Assembly (NCBI GenBank): GCA_027475525.1
Contig: JAMWFC010000046.1
Coordinates: 1,364,001-1,428,000, forward strand
DNA: 64,000 bases
Source of the DNA: Macrolepiota albuminosa
Taxonomy: Eukaryota; Basidiomycota; Agaricomycetes; Agaricales; Agaricaceae
Direction of reading: 5' to 3'
Shown: positions 49,056-59,152 of the stretch, piece after piece
How positions within the stretch are numbered: the first letter of the stretch is position 1
How the letters are laid out: every line of letters begins with the position of its first letter
Made by a program: the position numbers and the translations under genes
The notes under the pieces: generated by a model
Seen by the model: the letters and a program-made list of their open reading frames with translations, nothing else
What the model was told of the DNA's origin: nothing
Databases searched by the model: none

Positions 49056-52000
49056 CCATCGGTCTTACCGTCAGCTGAAGGGGGGGGGGCAGATGGCTCC
49101 CCTGCTCGCCCAAAATGCGCCCCAGTGGGGACAATCGCAACAAGCTGTGGGCTTCCCACAGCAGCAGCAACCACCAGCGGCGGGCTACCTGCCACAGCAG
49201 CCGGTGATCAGTGGCTATCCGCCACTTCAAACCATGCAGGGCAACTTCATGCCCCAGAACGCACCTGTAGGTGGCTATCAGCCCCAACAACCATTACCGG
49301 GCGCTTATGCGCCACATCACACCGAGGGCCAATCCCAGCAACAGGCCTACGGGGGGCTAGTCAGCCTCCAAGCAGTGCCAGGATGGGGGCAGTTTGCTCT
49401 CGCTATGGCGAGAGGGGCTATGGGCACACATTCTTTGCCCCAGTTTACCGCCCCGGCGCACTACCCTGGGATGGGTGGTGTGCCCGTAATGATGCCGTAC
49501 CCTCCGGCTTGGATGGGGGCTTGGGGCGCAATGCCCCAGTACAGCAACTCGCATGAGTCGCAAGCCAAGGGAGGCTGGTTGATTTCCCTGTCAACCACAG
49601 CACCAATTGACAATCTAGAGGGATGCAAAGCATCCCTCGTGCAGGCCACCGCAGCCATCGAGAGCACAGAAACTCTCAGTCCAGGACGGAGTATCAGTTC
49701 ATCAGCTGATGCGCTGACGGAGAGCTTGGCCAAGCTCTCCTTGCTACAGCGGCTGGAAATGCCGCACCAATCCGAGCCCAGCTTGGAAGAAGAGTCACGT
49801 CCTTGACGCGACACAGGAAAAGCACGGGCTGTCGAGCCCAGTCACAACCAGGACTTAGTCCTGGCTACTCTTCTCCAACGTCTGGGAGATAACGGGTACG
49901 ATGTATCCGCAGAGTCATCATTCCTCCGCAATGCGGAGGCAGTCGTCCTCATCTGCCAGATGATGGACGACATGGATCATATGCGTGCCCAGCGCAAAAC
50001 TGATCTCCTTGCCCTATCGGCCGCTCGTAAGCGGCAGACTACACCCCTGAGTCAGGACACCGACTCCAGCAAAAGGGCGTGTCAGCAAGGAGTAGAGGAC
50101 ATGCCCTCCCACTCGATTAAGTCGAGCGTTGCTGCCCCCAGCCAGAAGGCCGGCCTAGGATGGGACATCCTTCCCTATGAAGATGTCCCTGCTCCAGCCA
50201 CCTCCCGGCTTATCCAGCGCCTCGCCAGTAGCGCGTCTGAGGTCACGTCTTCACGACCAGTATCCGTGGTGTCCACCATGTATTCTGGGGAGCAGAGTTC
50301 CAGGGGCGTGAGCACACACCCCACTGAGGCCAAGGCCTCACAACCCTGAAAGGATTGTCAGGGTAAGCAACCGGAAGGGCACGCATACATCAATGTGCAC
50401 TTCCCTGAGGATGCCCCGAAAGGGGCTCCAGGGGCTAACATCCCCTTTTTACCCGCCATACTGGTAGAGGGCCCGCCAGCCCAACTCCCGCGGTGTGTGT
50501 GGGCTATGGACCCACGGTCTGAGAAGTCGGAGCTGGAGAGGCTGCCATCCCCGCCCTCCGACGACGATTGGTATGAGGAGCCTGAAGAGGCTCGTATGGA
50601 ATCCCCTGTGCCGCACGAGACGGCGGCACAACGTATGGCACGCAAACGGCGCAACAGCAATCGACAGGCCAAGATGGAACGTTGGGCGCAGGATAGCGCC
50701 AAGCGAGAAGCTGCCCTCCTCGAGGACCAAACCGGGCGCATTCCTGATGCACTCGGTGTTGTGATCTATTGTGATCACACTATTGAGCGCCAGAACTCAT
50801 TCTTTGGCGCGGGGTTAGCTCCCCAATTCTATTGGTCGCCAGTGACCAATACCATCTTCGTCGGGCAAGAAGCCCGCACAGCCAGGTCCTTCAAGACCAA
50901 TAAAGAGGGCAACGCCGCGGCGATGCCCCACAACAGTAAGGTGTACCAAGTGGCACCTCGTGGGTTTCCCCGCAGTCCTCAAGAAGTCTGCAGACTTCAT
51001 GCACTGGTTAACAACCAGTTTACGCCGATTCGTCAGCGTCAGTTGGGCTACCTCTTGCTCAACGAATTCAAGTGGGTGGCGCTCAACTGCCACCCTACTG
51101 CCCGAGACAGAGCTATGTCTCATTTACTCGATGAGGTCGAGTATAGGACCATCGCGGTACCCTTCGCAAGTCCAGAGGAGCGGGAGAACGTCCCACGAAT
51201 GATTGTGCCATCGCGGCTCTATCGCCGCAAAGAGGGAGGGAAAATTGCCTTTGTCGGCCTTACCCCCCCTGATCCAAAGCAACCATTTGCTTTGGACTAC
51301 CTGGGCTCATACGCCCTCCTCTATGGACGTCCTGGGACGTCCAACGTATGGACCGGTCTGGCCATGGACCGTGCCATGCGCATTCATTGGCGCAGCCTCT
51401 TTGGGTTTGCGCTTGTATGCGCCCTCAGCGCCAGCCGCGCCTCCAAGTCCACAGTACACAAGTACCTGGCCTACGTCTTTGCAAGGCCAGGCCTCTACAA
51501 AGAGGCTGTGGCTGAGTACGAGGCGGCCACAGGGCAAGTCTTTGTGCCCCTCCACGCCGACAACCCTAACTTCGAGGCTCGGGCTGTGGACATCCCGGAA
51601 GCGTCAGCTTCCGTGTTCACTACTTCGGATGTGTTACGCGTCCTTCTTCATAATCAAATCCCGGTCAGCTGGGCTGACCATGCGTATACTTATGGAGTCA
51701 CCTACTTGGCCCATTTATTCTTCAGCGACAGCCGGCTCTACAACGAGGCAGCCGCTATTGACGACGAGAGGCTACAACGCCTCGACCACTACGGTACACC
51801 CCAGTCCATCCCTCAGTGGGATGGGTGGCATGAGGCCACCATTGGCGATCGCCAACACCTGATGCTCCAGCAGCAGGACAGTCGTTGTGCATACGACGAC
51901 GCGCTTGGCAAGGGGATGTACCTCCTCATTGGGCAAGACATTCATGCCCGTGAAATCTGGACGCGCCAGTACCCGTCCGACACCGGGGATCTGCCTGATC

Positions 52001-52224
52001 CCCAACCACCTGTCCTGGGGTCGACCATCGACCCCAATCTCACACTGTCCCCCCTCCAGGACTATGACGATTCCCTGCCAGTAGCAGGGCCTTCGGGTAC
52101 TTCCTACGCGCCCGCACCCGAGGATGAACTCCTCGACTACGACATGGACGACGCGACTGCCGATCCATTCTGGGAGCCTGGGGACTCTCCCATTGCCCCC
52201 GTCCCTGACTTACCGACGGCATGA
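49002..52224 (+). pseudogene. Gypsy accessory protein of unknown function, after pol
   Basis: A sense-strand frame about 1,070 codons long lies between the chromodomain and the 3' LTR. It starts at ACCATGG (MDNMPVDLSEQQQQF). The frame shifts by one at a run of ten G (49080-49089), then stays open to TGA after position 52221, broken only by TGA at 49804-49806 and 50347-50349. The first third is Gln/Pro/Gly-rich (QQQQPPAAGYLPQQP). The C-terminal 600 residues look folded: VIYCDHTIERQNSFFGAGLA, QFTPIRQRQLGYLLLNEFKW, RMIVPSRLYRRKEGGKIAFV, SSLFGFALVC-like helix (RSLFGFALVCALSASRAS). The last 60 are acidic and disordered. No signal peptide, transmembrane anchor, RNase H or protease motif is visible, so env is unlikely. 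I do not recognise the fold. Confidence 0.75.
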
Positions 52225-52269
52225 CCGTCGTATTATCTCAAGACCGTAGCTCGGTCTGATTGGGGGATG

Positions 52270-52503
52270 TGTAGCGTAGTCTGCTATGTGGTGTTGGCCA
52301 CATAGCTTTACTTACTGTAGAGTAGTCTATATTATATTATATTTATTATAATATAATATTAGTTTACATTATTATAAATAGTTTTACCAGCTGCTTACAA
52401 AGCAGCTTAATTTTGTGTATACTACATTGTCAATAGACTGGTCTGGTCTGATTCAGTGTTGTGTGTGCACACTAAGCTCAATAAACTTCGTAACTTCGTT
52501 ACA
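52270..52503 (+). repeat. 3' LTR of the gypsy element (234 bp)
   Basis: It starts TGTAGCG and ends GTTACA. It is preceded by a purine-rich tract, GGGGGATG, and followed by the TGGCA target-site duplication. Confidence 0.95.
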
Positions 52504-52508
52504 TGGCA

Positions 52509-52804
52509 TATGCATTAGGTTCAGTTTCGGGGCTAGGTTGCGCGATGAGACGGTCAGGTCTAGTTGATGGAGCAAAGATATATCGGTCGAGGCCGCTCTG
52601 TTGAAGGAATATTTCCAGCTTGGTGGACCACTTGCTGAATTCTCCCGTGGCACGGTCAAAAGGAGTTTCTGAGGCCGGCCAGTGGGCGTTCAGTTTAGCG
52701 GGACGGATACGTGGATAGGACACGTCATTAGTCTGTAGGATAGACATGGGAGGGCCGCCAGTCATAGGGGCGAGGAGAACCAGGTGAGGAGTAGAGTCCG
52801 ACAC
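52509..52804 (-). pseudogene. Copia gag N-terminus, separated by the gypsy insertion
   Basis: The minus frame starts at ATG 52804 (MSDSTPHLVLLAPMTGGPP) and runs to the gypsy target site. Its continuation (NWLSNNNLIIGVIRAAVSD) is on the other side at 40777, in the same frame once one TGGCA copy is discounted. This shows that the gypsy element landed inside an existing copia gag. Confidence 0.85.
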
Positions 52805-53005
52805 GTGATTTTTTGAGAGAGAAAGACAATAGAGAACAAAGAGATCTCAGCTGTTGTGCGGGAATAGGATCAACTGATGTGAAGGTAATTGATCGATCAG
52901 GGGTCAGGTCCCGAGAAGTGATAGACATGATATGTGGGTGCAAAAAGGTTCCATTGTGCGGTTGTCAGGAGCAGTGTTCAGACAGCACCGCAATGGCCCA
53001 TAACC

Positions 53006-53353
53006 TATTAGAACTAAATCACACCTAACGTATACTTGTAAGTATAGTTCCTCAGTCTGAGATAAGTGACTATATTGTGTCATACCTAACGTATACTTGT
53101 AAGTATAGTTCTACGGGCACAATATAAGTCAATGCAGTTAATAGTGTAGGTATAATGACGTACCCTCAGTCTGATATAAGTGACTGAGGGTAGGTCTGTG
53201 TACATATCGATATATATAGAGAATATAGGACAAAGGACTGGAAGATATCAAAAGAGAGGAGGTGGCGTGTGATACGTGTGACGGGGGACAAAGCGACGGT
53301 GGCCACAAGTCCAACGACGGGGAACAAAGCGACAGTGGCCATATGGTCCAACA
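53006..53353 (-). repeat. 5' LTR of the copia element (348 bp)
   Basis: The minus strand begins TGTTGGACCATA and ends GTTCTAATA, next to GGTTATGGGCC, a possible primer-binding site. The CCTTG target-site duplication follows at 53354-53358. Confidence 0.93.
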
Positions 53354-53444
53354 CCTTGATCTCAGCAGGGACTCATTTGTCTTCAACATTACCTTGTCTC
53401 TCTATCCAATTGTCTAGTTTGTCAGCTCTGCCTCAGACTCCAGA

Positions 53445-54280
53445 GCCCTCTTGTCCAGTTCTCTATCAGTTTTGAGTCCTAGCTCTTCTTCTTCAGACAA
53501 GTCAGAATTTTGCTTACCAAGGAATAAAAAACTGATGTCCTCAACCTTTGACACTACATATACAGCGGAGGTAATGCAGGTCTCTGCAAGTCATGCCCTG
53601 CTTATCACACAAGAGACCATTGGTCTCTGTCAGCTTGACATGTTTGAACACTATGCAAAGCAATATTTTAGTCATAAGGGCATTGGGGCAGAAAAACAGA
53701 TAGAGAAGATGTGATACAATATAGACTCCAGTGATGTGCAGGCATGGGTGAGGGAAAATGAGTTGGAGCTTAAGGCCATGATATTTCCTGTCTTCATAGC
53801 CTGACTTAAAGAGGAGGTGTTAGCTATGGACTGGATGTGGGAAATGGTGCAAATTTTGACAAAGAAACAATGGGAGGAAGAAAAATTCATAGAGTAGGCA
53901 AATAATTTGCAGGAAGCCAACAATACATTGAGTTCAGACCCTCATTTCCACATCAGCCCTAACAAAATGCAAAACTATCTCCTGTTGCATTGCCATGAGG
54001 ATCTCCAACATGAATATCATATCAGGAACAAAGATGGATGTTATGATAGAATAAAAGAGTTCTCGAGGTAGTTTTGGACAGTGTCAGATCTTGATATAGG
54101 GCTGGCGGCACAAAAAATACAGATTGGCAAACATCTTGCAGCAGCAATTGCTGCTTCCTCAAAGTTGCAACTGAAGAATGTAACAAACAAGCCAAGTCCT
54201 AGTGTGGTCTCTAGAATAGCAGGATCAATAGAGGGTCCCGCTGTGACTGGTTCCGCCTGTAGACTTCTGAGACATTGAAA
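53445..54280 (+). pseudogene. Degenerate frame, probably an old retroelement gag
   Basis: A plus reading frame with stops at 53712, 53802, 53895 and 54069 encodes a Ser-rich start (MSSSLSVLSPSSSSSDKSE) and then helical, charged sequence (DVQAWVRENELELKAMIFPV, KNKDGCYDRIKEF-like). No catalytic motif is present. The Ser-rich start and helical body recall fungal retroelement gag proteins, but the link is weak. The copia element inserted just upstream of it. Confidence 0.35.
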
Positions 54281-54504
54281 AGAGTAGAAACATTATACTT
54301 CATAGCCTATCAACCACTAATTTGCCGCTTATACCTGAAATATTGAACTTTTTAGTTTTGAGCCTTTCAGTTCATCGCCAGCGGGCAATCACAAGCTGGC
54401 GAAACCTGGCATGGCGAGATGGCGACGTTTTGCCTGTTAAAATCCGGACTTCTATAATTGTGTGACCTATGGACAACAGTAAGTGTTTAATCCTTAAGGT
54501 ATGG

Positions 54505-54760
54505 TCAGTAACCGTGTTTCTATGTAAGTATGAAAGACGCACCCTCAGTCCGATATAATTGACTGAGGGTTCTAACTACAGTAGAGCTAATATATATACT
54601 ATCGAGAACAATGGAGTCGTAGTGTGTGTAGTGGCCACCATGGCCAGAATAAAGAGATTTATTGACCCTTGGTCGTGACCCTGGTCAAGTGTGATATGTG
54701 ATATGGCAAAAGGGAGCGACACGTTCTGGAGTGGCTGTGTGATATGCGATCCGTCCAACA
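54505..54760 (-). repeat. Probable solo LTR related to the copia LTRs
   Basis: It shares with the copia LTRs the ACCCTCAGTC...GACTGAGGGT hairpin (54542-54572), an ATATATA tract shortly after it, and a GTCCAACA end at 54753-54760. The rest is diverged and no internal region is attached. Start coordinate is approximate and no target-site duplication was identified. Confidence 0.5.
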
Positions 54761-55037
54761 CTGCCGACAACACTGCATGCAGTTGCTCAGCAAGATCGCG
54801 GAAGTATGCTTTGTACACTGAGGGAATTTTTTTTTTAAAAAAAAAAGACAAGTGAACTAGATAGAGGGTGCAATGCTTTCTCTTGTACCGAGTACGTAAA
54901 TTCATTCGTTGTAATCATTGTGTTTTATATTTTCTAATTTTACGACGTTCGGTGCAAACTGAAAAATGAGGTATACACATTTTCCATTTGTTGTATGTAA
55001 TTAGGCAAAGGACCAGGTTTACATATAAAGAGCGTAA

Positions 55038-55546
55038 TCATGCTGCTACAGGTTCCGTCACTGTCTTTAAGAGCGCCTAGTATACGAATCATTGTCCGTT
55101 CTTGCCTTGCGACATGTAAAAAGACGTACCTGGAGGCCTTGAGGGTTGGCACCGACGAGTTCTTTTACCTTGTTTCCATTCTGGAGGACGATGAAAGTAG
55201 GCATCTACAAGCACGAGGCAAGATCTAAACTCCCAAAATTCAGAAAACATCCAAACCATGCCCACGTACCGCACGGATGCCAACTTCTTGTGCAATCTGC
55301 TCCTGTGCGTCGACGTCAACCTTGTAGAACCCAATACCTGCGAACTCCTCCAAATTGGACAATTTCTCGAAGATGGGGGATATGACTTTGCAGGGACCAC
55401 ACCAGGTCGCCCAGAAATCGATAACAACGGGCTTGTCGCCCCCGATCTATCACGGAGGTTATATCTCGATTTCCGTAAAGCAATCGGTGAGGGAGACGTA
55501 CAACGGACTTAAAATCGTCGTAGCTCGTCAATTCTGTGACTGTCAT
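55038..55546 (-). CDS. Thioredoxin, 111 aa
   Basis: A small cytosolic disulfide reductase, reduced by thioredoxin reductase. Four exons on the minus strand (55546-55502, 55446-55270, 55204-55130, 55076-55038) join in phase to 111 residues. The active site is WCGPC within [20 protein letters not shown]. The conserved cis-proline is in the next exon ([20 protein letters not shown]), and [18 protein letters not shown] precedes it. The length is that of a single-domain thioredoxin; no targeting peptide is seen. The third exon happens to start with ATG, which could mislead automatic annotation. Confidence 0.96.
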
Positions 55547-55561
55547 GATGAGTGGGTCTGA

Positions 55562-56616
55562 TGGACGGGCAGTTTGAAGGAGTGTTTTTAAATGGAGGAG
55601 GGACGGCTTGGTGAGCGCGTCACGTGCGGTCTGACGAAATTATTCCGTGCGGATCGCAATAGGATAAAGTTCAAGAAGGCTGGAGATGTGGAGACATCCA
55701 CAAACAGTTCCTTTCAGCCCTTATGCGGACATCTGGTGTGAACCTGTGTGAACATCGTGTCCGCTGACAAGTCATTATTACGATCTTGGGCGGCTTGAAG
55801 CGTCCCATGACTACAAAGTCACGTGCCAACATTTTTTCGTCCTTGCATTCGTTCTAACGACTACCTCTGTGCTACGCCATGCATTTGATGTATATATTGG
55901 ACGAGAATGGCAACAGAGTGTACACTCTCAAAGTAAGCTGCGGTCTTGACTTAGTTCCGAAGGATTACCCGCTTATTCATCCCTTAGAAAGTGACTGACA
56001 CAGGAAGAATTACAAAGTCTGCGCATCCCGGTAACCCTGCCTGTTGCTAGTCAAGCCTAGATTCAATTGACACTCTTTGGACATTCAGCACGCTTCTCTC
56101 CTGATGACAAGTTCTCCCGGCATCGGGTGACAGTCAAGAAACGCAATAACGTCCTCTTGACACAACTACCTGCCAAGCCCATGTAACTGGGAAAGTACCT
56201 CCAACTTTTCCAGTTCAAGCGCACGTAGTGAAGATAATCAGCGGGTGGTGAACGGAAAGGATCTCGTTCGTTTCTATCCCTCCATTCCATATTACATTCT
56301 AGATATACAATATCACCACGGCGAGAAAAGTCTTGGATTAAATTTCAAACGGCACGATCGACACCGCGTTTGGTAGACCGGGCGCCATAGGTTCACGATA
56401 TTCTAGGATCTGATATGGCATCTATATGAATTGTTTGAGTTGATCCGTATTCTTTAGTCAAGTAGTTTTCTTTTTAGCTGCAAGTTATTCGACATAAGCT
56501 TCTTTCCAATGCGGAAACAGTACCATGTGCATGTGAGATCATTGATATCAGCGAAAAAAGTTGAAGCGGATTATCACAGTGACTCCGCGGGATTTCCTTT
56601 TCTTCCACTCATTAGC
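55562..56616. other. No supportable gene
   Basis: Divergent intergenic region between thioredoxin and the CRAL-TRIO gene. Open frames are short and featureless; both promoters must be here. Confidence 0.5.
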
Positions 56617-57991
56617 ATGCCTCAGTCTACAAACACGGTCCTTCTTTCCCCTGCCACCGACACAGTTATCGCTCCGATTCACCAGTATACCGACGAGCAA
56701 CTCGCGAAGATCAAGGCTCTCCGTGAGGTTAGTCCACAAAGCGTACATCTCAAGTCTTCTGCAATCCAAATATTCCAATCCAGTACACAGAGACCCTCCT
56801 GCTTCCTCCGACGGACCCATACTACCCATGGGAACTCCGATGGATCAACAAGCCAGATACCATGACGCGCTACAGTCGTGCCTCGAAGTGGAACTTCGCC
56901 GACGCGCAAAGGCGTATCAAGGCAACTATAGAATGGCGAAGGGAGTACAAACCGGACCTTATACCACCGGACGAAGTTCGTATTGAAAGTGAGACGGGAA
57001 AAATGTAATGTCGCTCGCTCGTTCAGTAAAAGTCTGCGGCCAACTGCCGTCAACTGATGCATCATCTAAAGTATCATCAATGGTTTTGATAGAGACGGGC
57101 GACCAATTATATACATGCGCCCGGGTCGAGAGAATACAGAGACGTCGCCGCGGCAGCTGCGCCATCTTGTCTGGTGTCTGTACGGCCATCTAATTTGTCC
57201 GTACTGTTTTGTCTTTGGCTGACGTGTTCATGGTGCACAGTGAGCGTGCGAAGGATCTTATGCCCCCAGGCCAAGAGTCACTAGTTATCATCGTAGACTA
57301 CAAGTCAACGACTCTCCGCACGAATCCCTCCATATCCGTCGCACGTAAAGTTCTCCATATTCTGCAACAGCATTACGTAGAAACCCTTGGTCGTGCGCTC
57401 GTCGTTAATCTCCCCATGCTCCTGAACTTCTTCTACAAAGGCATCTCACCTTTCCTGGATCCCGTCACGAGGGACAAGGCCGGTATCTCTCTCTCTTTTT
57501 TTGTTGATACGCTACTAAAAGAGAACTTCACAGATGCGATTTAATCCAGATCTGCATGAACTTGTACCGCCAGAGCAACTTGATGCAGACTTTGGTGGGG
57601 AATATCATTATGAGTTTGAGCCTGATAGCTACTGGGATCAAATCGTCGCGTGAGTCTCTTGTATGTGAATGATATCATCTTTTCACTGACCCTGTTGATA
57701 CAGTGCATGTGGAATTGCACCAGATGGGACACGCGTCCAGAAAATTGAAGGAGAGGTTGAAGTTGATTCATCACTATCCAATACAAAAGAGAAGGAGGAG
57801 AAAAGTCCTTCGTATGTTAAATGTCTCTTGTCACTCAATTTCAAAAAAACCATGACACCTTGCCCAGATCCACGCCACCATCCTCATCCTCGTCTGAAAC
57901 CACACTCGAAGAGAAGCACGAAAGTACATCATTAATAAAGGACGTGTCTGCACCCCATCTAGAGCAACAGTCCCTCGTCTCCGTCTCATGA
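56617..57991 (+). CDS. CRAL-TRIO (Sec14-like) lipid-transfer protein, 341 aa
   Basis: A predicted phosphatidylinositol/phospholipid transfer protein. Seven exons (56617-56727, 56784-57004, 57072-57179, 57241-57480, 57536-57649, 57704-57811, 57868-57991) join in phase to 341 residues. A CRAL-TRIO N-terminal helical domain (HQYTDEQLAKIKALRE, then KWNFADAQRRIKATIEWRRE) precedes the lipid-binding domain: GFDRDGRPIIYMRPGRENT, SLVIIVDYKSTTLR, ALVVNLPMLLNFFYKGISPF and DPVTRDKMRFNPDL. The C-terminal 80 residues are acidic and Ser-rich. The fourth intron (57481-57535) starts with GC; a GT donor 7 nt downstream would give an immediate stop. Confidence 0.92.
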
Positions 57992-59152
57992 CCAGCTTAG
58001 CTATTCATTTCACGTCGCGCTTTCTGTTCAAGCTTTCAATTCCTTATATCCACGTGTTCTCGGATTGCATACACTTCTCATAGTCATTCGCTCAACGTCT
58101 CGTCGATAGAAACCGATCTAACTGTTGCTATACTCCGCCTAGTCGGTCTTGTTCAAGTACAAACGCTGTGAATATAATATATCTATGACGTTACGTTGTA
58201 TGGCGCGGCGAGCGGTACTGAAGAACATTGGTAGATATTGGCTTGCTGAGGAGACCAAGAGGTGTGAATGATCCCTACACCTCGGGGTACCTGTCAGCCA
58301 CAAGTACCCATCGAACAATCAATCAGCTGAGGATTGACAAAAAATCCCTTGGATGCCATCAGAAATAAAAATAATGAAAGAAGATCGATCCTTCAAAACC
58401 TAAAAGGGCCGGATCTGGATGACTAGAAGGAGAATGATAAATGTAACAGGTGTGGATGATGAAATACCAACACATTGACGGACAACACTGTCAACAATGT
58501 CTACAACCCAAGAAGTCAAAACTAGACCAACAAACCTATCCACGGCCACAATTTGTGCCGCGTGAGAGGTCAAGTCCATAATTATCCCCTGCTCCAAGAA
58601 ATCACTCCGGACGGAACTTGGAAAAATCCTGTCCCAAAAGCTCAGCGACAAGACGCACAGAATCGACGTTAAGATATCAATGAAAAGGTATGAATGTGTG
58701 AGTATGCAAAGTACAATGCCTGGAGACACAAATTAGATGTACCTATGTCCCAAGGGAGAGGTAGAGAGTGACTAAGATATTGTTTCTTTTTGTAACCACA
58801 AACGAGTGTGAAGGGGGAGAGAGGGAGGGAGGGTGGATACCGAAGGATGAAGTGATGCATGTATAACTACAAAAGAGGGTAGAGATCTGCAATGAAGTTC
58901 CTTAGTCCCCAAGTTCGGTAAATGGTGAATGGACTGGCTAGCTGGCTGGCAGACACACCAACACCGCTCTGCAGAAAAGGAGGGTAGGGGGTTGTGAAAA
59001 AGGGGGATAATTAAAAAAAAAGAAAGTCAGAAAGAAGCGATAGAGGGGGAATGGGGGGGTGGGGGTGGAAAAACGTCATAGAGGATAATTAACGAGTGGA
59101 ACCAATCAGTCCCCGTCCAATCCAAAAAAAACAAAAACAGGTCCTCAACTAT
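57992..59152. other. No supportable gene
   Basis: Convergent intergenic region. Short minus frames at 58400-58860 have hydrophobic stretches but no exon structure. Poly-purine tracts (about 58810-58840 and 59030-59070) are low complexity. Confidence 0.5.

Larger units (their letters stand above)
40783..52503 (+). mobile_element. Ty3/gypsy chromodomain retrotransposon with accessory frame
   Basis: It is bounded by two LTRs (TGTAGCG...TTACA) and the target-site duplication TGGCA at 40778-40782 and 52504-52508. Order on the plus strand: gag with CCHC knuckle, protease, reverse transcriptase, RNase H, integrase, chromodomain, then a further large sense frame before the 3' LTR. The LTRs differ at about 4 of 234 positions, so the insertion is fairly recent. 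The copy carries several TGA stops and eight of its copies of sequence are disturbed by 77-bp duplications (seven sites within it). Confidence 0.95.
35934..53353 (-). mobile_element. Ty1/copia LTR retrotransposon, interrupted by a gypsy element
   Basis: Two long terminal repeats in the same orientation, 35934-36282 and 53006-53353, are flanked by the 5-bp target-site duplication CCTTG (35929-35933 and 53354-53358). The polyprotein reads on the minus strand in the order gag, protease, integrase, reverse transcriptase, RNase H, which is the copia order. A purine-rich tract (GAGGAGGAG on the minus strand) lies next to the 3' LTR at about 36283. The 11.7-kb gypsy element is inserted within its gag. 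About 17 differences between the LTRs, nearly all transitions, mark it as older than the gypsy element. Confidence 0.93.

Noticed and set aside
49002..52224. Envelope (env) gene in the gypsy element
   Set aside because: The position after integrase would fit, but there is no signal peptide, no transmembrane anchor and no cleavage-site-like region.
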